Assembly (NCBI RefSeq): GCF_002913045.1
Contig: NZ_PPAF01000026.1
Span: 1-64,000 of the forward strand
DNA: 64,000 bases
Source: Campylobacter concisus
GTDB lineage: Bacteria; Campylobacterota; Campylobacteria; Campylobacterales; Campylobacteraceae
Direction: 5' to 3'
Positions 1 through 8,442 of this stretch are shown here, one piece after another. The notes beneath the pieces were generated by a model. The model searched no databases. It had not been told where the DNA came from and worked only from the letters and a program-made list of their open reading frames with translations. Each line of letters begins with the position of its first letter. Within the stretch, counting starts at the first letter, position 1. The translations under genes were made by a program, and so were the position numbers.

Positions 1-85
1 GTATTATATTTTGCATGATTAATTATATCGACAATCAAAAAACTATTTTTTTGATAAAAGCTCAGAATTCGCTTTTTACAAACTA

Positions 86-181
86 TTGACATTTGGAATT
101 TATATATTTAATTAATATATTTTTTTCTTAAAAGATAAAATTTCTCATATAAAGTTATATCTTATAAAGATAGTATATAAT
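86..181 (+). promoter_or_regulatory. Probable promoter region of the giant adhesin gene
   Basis: The first 227 bases hold no gene and are very AT-rich. A TATAAT hexamer lies at 176-181, about 47 bases before the start codon, in the same TATAATCACG context as the exbB promoter in this window. A TTGACA lies at 86-91 but is too far upstream for this -10; it could serve a second promoter ending near 112-118. Campylobacter promoters often have only a clear -10, so the 176-181 box is preferred. Confidence 0.45.
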
Positions 182-227
182 CACGTAAAAATTTAAATAA
201 TACAAAAAATAATAATAAGGAGCAATC

Positions 228-3200
228 TTGGCTAAAGAAGCTGGAGTAGTAAAATTTATTAGTGGCAAGGCGGTCGCTATCGATCAAAATGGAAATGAGA
301 GAGAGCTAAAAGTAGGTGACATCCTTTATATGGGAGAGAGCATCAAGACAAGTGATGCCGCTGATAAAATAACAATCGTTTCAAATAATGGAAAAGAGAT
401 TACAATTGTAGGCAATGATACACTTGCTTTAAATCAAAGTACTATAGGCGCGGAAGGTTTGGCAGATGTTAGTGATTTGCAAAATACTATTTTAAATGGT
501 GGAGATCTAACAAAATTTGAAGAGACTGCTGCTGGTGGAAATACTGCTGCTGGTGGTGGAGATGGCGTTAGCCTAAGTGACGCTAAATTTGCTGAGGGTG
601 GTCACTACTCAAACATTAATGCAACATATAGAAATTTAAGTGATACAAACAGAGCTTTTGCATCATACGATAGCCCAATAAGCGGATACAATGGTGGAGA
701 TGATACTATAATCCCAAGCAATCCTCTTGTAACTTTTATAAGCGATCTTAATAACGATGGTACTTTAAGCAGGGTTGAGCATGCACGTGATACAAATTTA
801 AATACATCAAAAGTTCTTATTACAATTCCAAATGATGGCACAGTAAGGGCTGGAGATATACTAAATATCACTATAACTAAGCCAGATGGTAATACTGAAA
901 ATAAAACAATTCCTATCACTCCAACTATCATAAGCAATGGTTATCAGTTTGATGCACCAATACAGACTGGTAAAATTTCAAAAGTTGATGCAACTATTAC
1001 AAATTTCCAAGGAAATGTTAGTGGCAGAAGTGAAGATAGCGTAACTTCAAGTGGCTTTAGTGCTCCAGAGGTTAAATTTACAGAGGATAACGGCCCTGAT
1101 AATAATCTATTAACATATACTGAAAATGCTAAAGATGGCAAATTAAATGAAACTCCAGTCCTTATAACTGTAAAAGATGTGATTGTTGGAGATGTGCTTC
1201 ACGTGACTTTAACAAAGCCTGATGGCACAACTGAGGTTAAAAATGTATCTATTGATCAAAACATAATAGATAATGGATATAAGATAGGTAATATGCCAGT
1301 TGAGCACGGTAAGCCTTCAAAAGTAGAAGCTTACGTAGCAGATAGTACAAACACGATGAGAAGTGCAACTGCAAGCGACTCTACTACTCTTGATGTAAAA
1401 CCGACTTTGACATTTACAGAAGATCAAGACAACAATGGCTATTTATATGATCCAGAAAATAGTCAAGACAATAACTTTAGAAGCACGACAGTAGAAATAA
1501 CTTTACCAAAAGATGTAGTTATTGGCGATAAAATCGTTATAACTTATACTGATCCACTAACTAAGCAAGATACAACAAAAGAAATTTCTCTTACACAAGA
1601 GATGATTGATAATCAAAAAGTAAATACATCTCTTCCGATATTTCCAGATGTAAGAACATCAGCTAGTGTTCATGTGGTAGATAAAAACAATGTTCGAAAA
1701 AGTGAAGAGTCAGATCAAGATAGTGTAATGCCTATTGGCAGAAATTTAGAAATGACATTACCAGAAGAAAAGACTCTTCATGAAATTTCAAGACAAGAAA
1801 GTACTGATGACAATGAAGTAAATAAAACCACAGCAAGGATTACTCTGCCAAATAAAATTGATAATGGCGATAAGCTTACGCTAACTATTACTGGACCTGA
1901 TCCTGATGATCCTGTAAATAATCCTTCTAAAACTTATACAAGAGAATTTACTATACATATGGATAGCAAAGGTGCTGTGACTAGTGTAACAGAAAACGGA
2001 ACTTCTAATGTTTTAACACCTATAAAAGCAGGTGATAATCAATATATCATCAATGTTTCTGGTATCCAACTAAAGCATGGAGAAGATACGACTATTAAGG
2101 CCAAAGTTACAAATTTAAATCCAAATAGACATACATCCATAAATGAGTCAGAAGTATCGGCTAGTTTAGAATATGTAAAAAAACCTGAAGTTATCTTTGG
2201 AGAGGCTAATGGCACTAGGAGTATGAGCAGAGAGCAAGCTATGAGTGATCATGATCTTAATAGCACAACAGTCACTATAAAGCTTCCTAAAAATGCAGTA
2301 AGTGGAGACAAGCTAACTGTAACTATAAAAGAGCCAAATGAAGCTACTGCTAGAGAAATAAAATACATTATTGGAAAAGATAATAATGGTAAGTTTTATG
2401 TAAAAGATAGTGGCGGCAATAAAATAGATACAGAAACAGATGGTAGAAGCTTTAAAATTTCTGGCATTAAAACAGCGACTGGTCTAGAAACTAAAGTAAC
2501 AGCTGAGATAAAAGATAAAGATGGTATTCAGCATGCAGAAGATACAAGCACAGTTACTATCTCAAATATAAACGATATGGCAGTATATTTCAAAGAGGAC
2601 GCTGACCGTAACGTATCTTTAACGAGGGCAGAGAGTAAAGATGCAGATGGCGACCTACATAAAACGACAGTAGTAGTAAAAGTGCCAAATAACGTTATAG
2701 TTGGTGATATGGTAACTATAAAAATAGATAATGGCACTTCACCTAAAACTTATAAGGTTACAGGTAGAGACCCAAGCGGTAAAATCATGCTAGAAGATAC
2801 TTCTACTCATATCTCTATAACCGCAAGTGATAAAAATGAGATAGAAATTCCTGGCGTAGAGATCATTGCTGGCAAGACCATCAATGTAACCGCAGAGACC
2901 ACCGATGCAAGTGGCGGCAAGAAGGCCGAAGCTCAAAATCATAATACTCTTGAAAAGCTTCATGAAGATATGGAGATAACTTTTGAAAAAGATACCGATA
3001 ATGATGGCATTTTGGGCAGCACAGAGGCAACTGGAGCGACTACTATAGCAACTATCAAGCTTCCTTCAAATTTTGTTTTAGGTGATAAATTAATAGTAGA
3101 GTCACATAACGAAGACACACCAAATAATAAAACAACTAAGACATATGAGATAGTAAAAGATAATAACGGCAAATTGATAGCCAAAAATGGCAGTGAAGAG

Positions 3201-5270
3201 CTTGATATTACCGATGATGCTGATGGCAATAAGGTGGTCAAATATACACTTGGCTTAACAGAAGATCATAAAACTATCATTAATGCCAAGGTTACTGATA
3301 ATACTGGTGCTGATAAGGTTGAGACAAATAGCGATATTACGCTTGATGCTCAAGGTAGCGGCTCTGGAACAGGCTTTAGGCTATTTATTGATGAGGATAA
3401 AGATAGAAACGGAGTTCTAAGTAGAGATGAAGCTATGAAGGATGGAAAATTAAATACCACTTCGGCAACACTTCAAATCCCAACCACTGTAAATAGCGGT
3501 GATATTATAAAAGTCAAGGTAAATGGTGGAGCAGAACAAGAATATACTGTTGTTTCAAATGATGGTACAAACGTTACTATAAAAGATGCGGGTGGCAGCA
3601 TTGTTGCACTTGAGCCAGGAAATAAACTAAAAATTTCTGATGTTCATATAGATAAAGATCATCCAGCAGTGGTTGAATCTACTATAAATGGAGCAACAAA
3701 AATAGCTAAAGCTACATTAGAATCAGTAGATACTAAAAATTTAAAGATTGAATTTGTTGAAGATAATGCAAGTAGAGACAATGTAATAGATAGAGATGAA
3801 GCTATTTTGGACAATGATATAAAAAAGACAATTATAAGTGTTCAGGTGCCGCATAATGTCACAAATGGCGATAAGGTAGCAGTAACAATAAAAGAACCCC
3901 AAGCTAATGGCACAACAGGGTCTAGAACCATAACTTATACAGTGTCAAAAACTGCTAATGGTAAAATTTCATTAACAGATGATAGTGATACTACTCATAC
4001 TCCACATGAACTAGAAAATAACACTATAAAAATTCCTGGCGTTGCTATGCTTCCGGGTCGTGAAACTAGTGCAGTAGCTACTATAACAAATGGTGCTGAG
4101 ACTACAACCAGTAGCGAAGCAAAAGCTAAACTTGCACCTTTAAGTGAAGCGGGATTAAGTGTAAGCATAGTTGCTGATAAAAATGATAATGGCATTATCT
4201 CAAGAGATGAGTCAGGTAGTAAAATTTCAAAGGTTCATGTTTCTATCCCAGGAAGCGTTATAGCAGGCGATAAGATAGATGTTAAGATAACAAATCCTGA
4301 CAGCTCTAAAGTAATTAAACATTATGAAGTTGATAGCAAAGATGTCAATGGCAATATAACATTAAAGGACGTGACAGATCCTGCTCATACATTTACTTAT
4401 CCTAAACAAGTAAACACAAATCATCCTCTTGAACTTGATGCTACTATCGCAGTTGGTAAAGAAACAAAAGCTGAAGTTACTCTAACTGATACATTTGGTG
4501 AGAGCAAAACAGTAAGCGATACGGCACATGCTGAGATCGATGCTATAAGAGGCATCATGTTTAATAAAGATATAAAAACCTCAGAAAGTGGCGAAAAATC
4601 TACTACGGTCAAAGTTTATCTTAATGAAGATGCTAGAGAAGGGGATACGGTAGAGTTTAAATACACTAATCCAGACAATCATACACCAACCAAGACTGCA
4701 ACACATACTCTATCAGCTGCAGATATAGCAAAAGGCACATTTGATCAAGAGCTTGATATCAATGCAAGATCAGCCTATGATCTAAATGTTAAAGCCTCAC
4801 TTAAAACTTCAGATGGCTTAGAGTCTAAATCTTATGAGCCTTATAAACCACTTCATATAGGCGTTGAAAACTATACGGTTAAATTTGACGCAAGCAAAGA
4901 TATGAAAGGTGGCGAAGGCAACGATACTTTGGTCTTTGATGGCGACAAAGTTAACTTTAACAATATTCGTAATCTTGATTCAAAAGTAGAAAGCTTTGAA
5001 AATATTGAGCTTAAAGGCAAAACAGAAATCAAAGAATTGAATGCACAAAATATCCTTGATATCACTGATAATCATGATACGGTACTTAAGATAAAAGGTG
5101 GTGATGTTGATGCTAATGGTAATAAAATCACAAAAGTTGATCTAGGCGGCAAATGGAATCCAGAACATTCAAATGATACTAATGGATTTAAAGGCTACTC
5201 AAGCATAGATCAAATAAATGGAAAAACTATCCATATCCAAATAGACGACAAAATCCACACCGATCTTTAA
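228..5270 (+). CDS. Giant LapA-like type I-secreted adhesin with retention module and Ig-like repeats
   Basis: This 1680-residue protein is probably a cell-surface adhesin exported by a type I secretion system. It starts at TTG, 4 bases after the AAGGAG at 218-223. Residues 1-75 (AKEAGVVKFISGKAVAID, then VGDILYMGESIKT) match the N-terminal retention module of LapA/BapA adhesins, which holds the protein in the outer-membrane pore. Residues 100-103 and 106-109 are two TAAG motifs, like the LapG cleavage site. From about residue 165 to 1520 there are some eleven Ig-like repeats of 110-130 residues. Most open with an EF-hand-like D-x-[DN]-x-[DN]-G loop and contain a GDK(I/L)xVxI core. The tail has one RTX-like motif (GGEGNDTLVFDGD, near residue 1562) and a domain typical of type I adhesin C-termini. 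No signal peptide is visible, as expected. Secretion genes are not in this window. Function is inferred from architecture. Confidence 0.85.
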   Translation: MAKEAGVVKFISGKAVAIDQNGNERELKVGDILYMGESIKTSDAADKITIVSNNGKEITIVGNDTLALNQSTIGAEGLADVSDLQNTILNGGDLTKFEETAAGGNTAAGGGDGVSLSDAKFAEGGHYSNINATYRNLSDTNRAFASYDSPISGYNGGDDTIIPSNPLVTFISDLNNDGTLSRVEHARDTNLNTSKVLITIPNDGTVRAGDILNITITKPDGNTENKTIPITPTIISNGYQFDAPIQTGKISKVDATITNFQGNVSGRSEDSVTSSGFSAPEVKFTEDNGPDNNLLTYTENAKDGKLNETPVLITVKDVIVGDVLHVTLTKPDGTTEVKNVSIDQNIIDNGYKIGNMPVEHGKPSKVEAYVADSTNTMRSATASDSTTLDVKPTLTFTEDQDNNGYLYDPENSQDNNFRSTTVEITLPKDVVIGDKIVITYTDPLTKQDTTKEISLTQEMIDNQKVNTSLPIFPDVRTSASVHVVDKNNVRKSEESDQDSVMPIGRNLEMTLPEEKTLHEISRQESTDDNEVNKTTARITLPNKIDNGDKLTLTITGPDPDDPVNNPSKTYTREFTIHMDSKGAVTSVTENGTSNVLTPIKAGDNQYIINVSGIQLKHGEDTTIKAKVTNLNPNRHTSINESEVSASLEYVKKPEVIFGEANGTRSMSREQAMSDHDLNSTTVTIKLPKNAVSGDKLTVTIKEPNEATAREIKYIIGKDNNGKFYVKDSGGNKIDTETDGRSFKISGIKTATGLETKVTAEIKDKDGIQHAEDTSTVTISNINDMAVYFKEDADRNVSLTRAESKDADGDLHKTTVVVKVPNNVIVGDMVTIKIDNGTSPKTYKVTGRDPSGKIMLEDTSTHISITASDKNEIEIPGVEIIAGKTINVTAETTDASGGKKAEAQNHNTLEKLHEDMEITFEKDTDNDGILGSTEATGATTIATIKLPSNFVLGDKLIVESHNEDTPNNKTTKTYEIVKDNNGKLIAKNGSEELDITDDADGNKVVKYTLGLTEDHKTIINAKVTDNTGADKVETNSDITLDAQGSGSGTGFRLFIDEDKDRNGVLSRDEAMKDGKLNTTSATLQIPTTVNSGDIIKVKVNGGAEQEYTVVSNDGTNVTIKDAGGSIVALEPGNKLKISDVHIDKDHPAVVESTINGATKIAKATLESVDTKNLKIEFVEDNASRDNVIDRDEAILDNDIKKTIISVQVPHNVTNGDKVAVTIKEPQANGTTGSRTITYTVSKTANGKISLTDDSDTTHTPHELENNTIKIPGVAMLPGRETSAVATITNGAETTTSSEAKAKLAPLSEAGLSVSIVADKNDNGIISRDESGSKISKVHVSIPGSVIAGDKIDVKITNPDSSKVIKHYEVDSKDVNGNITLKDVTDPAHTFTYPKQVNTNHPLELDATIAVGKETKAEVTLTDTFGESKTVSDTAHAEIDAIRGIMFNKDIKTSESGEKSTTVKVYLNEDAREGDTVEFKYTNPDNHTPTKTATHTLSAADIAKGTFDQELDINARSAYDLNVKASLKTSDGLESKSYEPYKPLHIGVENYTVKFDASKDMKGGEGNDTLVFDGDKVNFNNIRNLDSKVESFENIELKGKTEIKELNAQNILDITDNHDTVLKIKGGDVDANGNKITKVDLGGKWNPEHSNDTNGFKGYSSIDQINGKTIHIQIDDKIHTDL
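744..4560 (+). repeat. Tandem Ig-like repeat region inside the adhesin gene
   Basis: The encoded protein repeats a unit of about 110-130 residues roughly eleven times. Unit starts are visible at about residues 173, 287, 399, 793, 924, 1056 and 1317, each with an acidic 12-13-residue loop such as DTDNDGILGSTE or DKDRNGVLSRDE. The units have diverged at the DNA level, with synonymous and replacement differences throughout, so recombination between them is less likely than in recently amplified arrays. Limits are approximate. Confidence 0.7.
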
Positions 5271-5276
5271 TCCCCA

Positions 5277-5304
5277 AAATGAGTGCGTAAATTCGCACTC
5301 ATTT
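5277..5304 (+). terminator. Hairpin terminator after the adhesin gene
   Basis: AATGAGTGCG (5278-5287) pairs perfectly with CGCACTCATT (5294-5303) around a 6-base loop, just after the adhesin stop. No long T-run follows at once; a TTTTTT lies about 25 bases on. It separates the adhesin from lemA. Confidence 0.6.
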
Positions 5305-5369
5305 CAAACTCAACTCACATTATTTTTTAAGTCTTGTTTTACTAATATTTGCTCCTTAAAGGAGAAAAT

Positions 5370-5963
5370 ATGAAAAATTTAATAGCCGTTATTATAGTTA
5401 TCGCTGCACTTGCTTTTGGTGCTTTTAAGTATATAAATTCATTTGTTGCACTTGATGAAAATGTAAATGCAAAGTGGTCGCAGGTGTTAAATCAATATAA
5501 AAGAAGGGCTGAGCTTGTGCCAAATTTAGTTGAAACTGTAAAAGGCTACGCAGCTCATGAGCAAAAAATTTTTGAAGATGTGGCAAATGCTAGAAGCAAG
5601 AGCATGCAAGTAAGCGTTGATGCAAGTGGTCTTAGCGATGAAGCTAAGATGAAAGAATTTATGACAGCACAAAGCTCATTTGGCTTGGCACTTGGCAGGC
5701 TTATGGCAGTTAGTGAGAACTATCCAGAGCTAAAAGCAAATCAAAATTTCTTATCTCTTCAGAGTCAGCTTGAAGGTACGCAAAACCGCATAAGCGTAGC
5801 AATGCATGATTATATCGAAGCTGTAAAAGAGTATAACGTAGCCCTTAGAAGCTTTCCAAATAAATTTATAGCAAGTACTTTTTATCCAGAGCTAAAGCCA
5901 AAACAAAATCTTGAAATAAGTAACGAAGAGAAGATAAACCCAAAAGTTTCATTTGAGAAATGA
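5370..5963 (+). CDS. lemA: LemA family protein
   Basis: This is a 197-residue LemA-family protein: a short N-terminal membrane anchor (residues 2-20) followed by a helical domain. Family signatures are visible: KWSQVLNQYKRRAELVPNLV near residues 35-54, the VANARSK segment, and the conserved C-terminal core ending in ...STFYPELKPK. An in-frame TTG lies 21 bases upstream at 5349, but the ATG at 5370 has AAAGGAG at 5358-5364 and is the better start. The stop overlaps the start of the TPM-domain gene (ATGA), so the two are translationally coupled. LemA and TPM proteins commonly occur together; the biochemical role of LemA is not established. Confidence 0.85.
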   Translation: MKNLIAVIIVIAALAFGAFKYINSFVALDENVNAKWSQVLNQYKRRAELVPNLVETVKGYAAHEQKIFEDVANARSKSMQVSVDASGLSDEAKMKEFMTAQSSFGLALGRLMAVSENYPELKANQNFLSLQSQLEGTQNRISVAMHDYIEAVKEYNVALRSFPNKFIASTFYPELKPKQNLEISNEEKINPKVSFEK

Positions 5964-6817
5964 TGAAGAAAATTTTTGCTCTTTTATTTTTTATATTTTG
6001 CTTTTGTTTTGCCATAAATTTTAATGAGCAGATAAATGACGAGGCTCAAATTTTCTCTAAAAATGAGAAAGCTGAGCTTTTAAGCTTGGTGCAAAATTAC
6101 GAGCAAAATAGCACGACGCAAATTGCTATCGTGACGCTTAAATCACTAGAAAATAAAAGCATAGAAGAGATCTCTCTTGAGATAGCTAGAGGCTACAAGC
6201 TGGGACAAAAACAAAGCAGTAATGGAGTGCTTTTAATAATCGCTCCAAACGAGAGGAAAGTACGTATAGAGGTTGGTTATGGACTCGAAGGTATGCTAAC
6301 TGACGCTATATCAAGCCAGATCATAAATGATGTGATAGTGCCTAAATTTAAGCAAGGCGATATGGGTGGTGGCGTGATAGAGGGCACAAAAGCTATCATA
6401 AAAGTAGCTAGTGGTGAAGAATTTGAAAGCGAGAGTGATGAAGAAGAGATACCATTTGGAATAGTTGCCTTTTTTGCTGGCATGATCTCGTGTTTTATCT
6501 CTGGCTTTTTAGGTAAATTTTTTATACGAGTTGGCTTTAGTGCGTGTTTTGCAGGGCTGATATCTACGGTATTTGAGCAATTTTTTGGCGTGAAAAATTA
6601 CTTCATTGTCTTTGCCATTGTGTTTATAATATTTTTTATTATTTTAAAAAATGCCTTTAAAAAAAATACTCAAGGCAAAAATACACACAGTGGCTTTAGG
6701 CGTGATAGATCAGACTCAAATAGCAGTGGCAGCGGCCATTCAAGCAGTTCAAGAGGCGGTGGCTTTAGTGGCGGCGGAGGCGGTTTTGGCGGAGGCGGGG
6801 CAAGTGGCAGCTGGTAA
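5960..6817 (+). CDS. TPM-domain membrane protein (YgcG-like) with Gly/Ser-rich tail
   Basis: This 285-residue protein begins with a signal peptide (residues 1-18) and carries a periplasmic TPM domain at about 20-155. Diagnostic segments are FNEQINDEAQIFS, IAIVTLKSLENKSIEEIS, SSNGVLLIIAPNERKVRIE and GYGLEGMLTD. Two to three membrane segments follow (about 160-235). The tail is a low-complexity Gly/Ser stretch ending GGGGASGSW, typical of YgcG/Rv2345-type proteins. An alternative ATG lies one codon downstream. It follows lemA with a 4-base overlap. TPM domains in some species act as phosphatases or help photosystem assembly; the role here is unknown. Confidence 0.85.
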   Translation: MMKKIFALLFFIFCFCFAINFNEQINDEAQIFSKNEKAELLSLVQNYEQNSTTQIAIVTLKSLENKSIEEISLEIARGYKLGQKQSSNGVLLIIAPNERKVRIEVGYGLEGMLTDAISSQIINDVIVPKFKQGDMGGGVIEGTKAIIKVASGEEFESESDEEEIPFGIVAFFAGMISCFISGFLGKFFIRVGFSACFAGLISTVFEQFFGVKNYFIVFAIVFIIFFIILKNAFKKNTQGKNTHSGFRRDRSDSNSSGSGHSSSSRGGGFSGGGGGFGGGGASGSW

Positions 6818-6883
6818 AATTTCATCGAAGATTAGCTTGTAAAGCTCAAACCCTTTAAAATATATAAAAATTTAGGAGCAAAG

Positions 6884-7564
6884 ATGCTAGCTGTCGAGCT
6901 GCTTAAAAGCCATTTTGCTAAATTTGATCTGGTGGCGGTGCTTATTAAATTTTTAGAGCAAAGTCATTTTGATAAAGAAAAATTTGATCTGCTCAAACAA
7001 AATAACTTTAAAATTTTAGATAAAAATATAAAACAAGAGATAGTTGGGACTGCTGGTTTTAAAGAGTTTTTTGACGAGAAATTTCAGAGCTTTTTATGCG
7101 AGCTTATGCAAAGTAAAGTTTTAATTGTTTCTGGCAAAGAGTATAAATTTAGCGAGCTTGAAATTTATACTTGTTTTGACGCAAATACCTACAAAAGGCA
7201 GTGCGAGGTAGGAGAGATTTACTTTCACAACTTTGGTTTTGACATATCTTTTAAAAGCGAGCCATCGCTTTATGGTGGTGTTTTAGTAAGAAGCCTAAAG
7301 CTCTTAAACGGGCAAAATTTTATCTTTGGGCCAAGAAAATGTGCCTTACATATCTTAAATAGCAACATTAGTAATTTAAACTTTGATCTAAAAGAGGCTG
7401 ATTTTAGAAAAGATGAGATTACTTTTACGTCACGTATTAGATCATTTGGCGATGAAAACCAGCAAAAAAATGATTGCCTTAGAGCATTTACTGCTGAGTT
7501 TGAAAAAGCCTTAGAGTTTGATGAAAATTATAAAAAGAGATTAAATGCCTATAAAAAGGGGTGA
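6884..7564 (+). CDS. Conserved hypothetical protein
   Basis: This 226-residue soluble protein is not recognised with confidence. It starts at ATG with AGGAG 7 bases upstream. The N-terminal third is helical and charged. The middle (about 85-155) contains LEIYTCF, VGEIYFHNFGFDISF, YGGVLVRSLKLL and FGPRKCAL. This spacing is faintly reminiscent of 3-methyladenine DNA glycosylase-like proteins, but I would not assign that function. It has no signal peptide or membrane segment. Its end overlaps the next reading frame by 20 bases. It heads a stretch of decayed genes, so it may be a survivor of an accessory cluster. Confidence 0.55.
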   Translation: MLAVELLKSHFAKFDLVAVLIKFLEQSHFDKEKFDLLKQNNFKILDKNIKQEIVGTAGFKEFFDEKFQSFLCELMQSKVLIVSGKEYKFSELEIYTCFDANTYKRQCEVGEIYFHNFGFDISFKSEPSLYGGVLVRSLKLLNGQNFIFGPRKCALHILNSNISNLNFDLKEADFRKDEITFTSRIRSFGDENQQKNDCLRAFTAEFEKALEFDENYKKRLNAYKKG

Positions 7565-7808
7565 AATTTATCTTTTTATCAGCTTTTGCGGTGAGAAATT
7601 TAGCCCAAAAATGCTAGATAAAAAAGATCGCAGAAGGCTAAAAAAATATCCAAATTTAATAAAACAAAACTCATTTAAAATATCTCGCTACTTAAAATTT
7701 AAAGCAAAGATGCGAGGTAAAATCTGTCTTTCGCATAAAGAAAATATTGCTGTTTTGGCCATTTCAAAAGAAAAGATCGGAGTCAAAGATTTAAAAAAGA
7801 AATTTTAG
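7545..7808 (+). pseudogene. Truncated Sfp/AcpT-type 4'-phosphopantetheinyl transferase
   Basis: The 87-residue product resembles only the N-terminal half of an Sfp-type phosphopantetheinyl transferase, whose usual length is about 190-230 residues. DKKDRRRLKKYPNLIKQNSFKISRYLK fits the region before the substrate pocket (given here only to locate it, residues 25-51). CLSHKENIAVLAIS followed by KEKIGV matches the family's SxSH...A(V/I)S...GVD(I/L)E motif. The catalytic GVDxE is degenerate (GVKDLKKKF), and the Mg-binding Asp/Glu and WxxKEA helix are missing. The frame stops just before an exporter fragment, so a deletion probably joined the two. Such enzymes activate acyl carrier proteins, for example in aryl-polyene-like clusters. 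Assignment is inferred from motifs. Confidence 0.55.
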
Positions 7809-7819
7809 CTCTAAAATCA

Positions 7820-8395
7820 ATGAAGGATTTTAAGAAATTTATGCTTGATAAAAATACGAGCGTGGCTTACGTGAGCGGCTTTGTAAAAGGGGCGGCAAGT
7901 GATGAGGTATTAGAGCACTACAACGCTTTTAGCCTAAATTTTGCTGACTCGCTAAATGAGAGCCTAACTCAGGCAAAAGAGCTTGCACTAAAGCTAAAAA
8001 TAGCAGCGCTTGTGGTCGCGTTTTTACTGCTGTGGTTTTACTTTAGTGCGCTTGTTTCGGCACTTGTGATGGGCGTCATCATCTTTGGCGTGCTTCTTAC
8101 TCTCTTTATCTTTGCCATTTTTGGCGTAAATTTAAGCATCTTTGGCGTCTTTGGGCTCATACTTGCAAGTGCTGTGGGGATTGATTATATGATATTTGCA
8201 CTAAATGATAGCCTTAGCGAAAAGGAGCGAATTTATGGGATATTGTGCGCATTTGTTACGAGTTTTATTTCGTTTTTTACTCTCTCTTTTAGCCAGACCG
8301 CGGCTCTTAGCGTCTTTGGACTAAGTGTTAGCCTTTGCGTGCTGATATATGGGCTATGTGCTAGCGTTTTATCTTGTAAAAATATAAAAATTTAG
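7820..8395 (+). pseudogene. C-terminal remnant of an MMPL/RND-type predicted exporter
   Basis: The frame encodes 191 residues with about five membrane helices. VFGLILASAVGIDYMIFAL and the following TSFISFFTLSFSQTAALSVFG match the last sterol-sensing-like helix bundle of MMPL-family exporters, which are normally about 750-850 residues. Only the C-terminal quarter is present, and no Shine-Dalgarno is evident at the ATG. This exporter type (COG4258) accompanies phosphopantetheinyl transferases in aryl polyene and related lipid clusters, so it and the preceding fragment look like the two ends left after one large internal deletion. A translated stub cannot be excluded. Confidence 0.6.
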
Positions 8396-8407
8396 CTTTG
8401 TTTTCAT

Positions 8408-8435
8408 GCCCCAAGCGTTTTGGCTAGCTCGGGGC
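8408..8435. terminator. Bidirectional hairpin between convergent remnants
   Basis: GCCCCAAGC (8408-8416) faces GCTCGGGGC (8427-8435): a 9-base stem with one mismatch. It is followed on the plus strand by the T-rich TTTGGTTTTATTTTA. It lies between the exporter remnant and the convergent pectate lyase pseudogene and could stop transcription from both sides. Confidence 0.6.
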
Positions 8436-8442
8436 TTTGGTT

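Noticed and set aside
5349-5369. Upstream TTG start for lemA
   Set aside because: The Shine-Dalgarno AAAGGAG would lie inside the extended reading frame and fits ATG 5370 instead.
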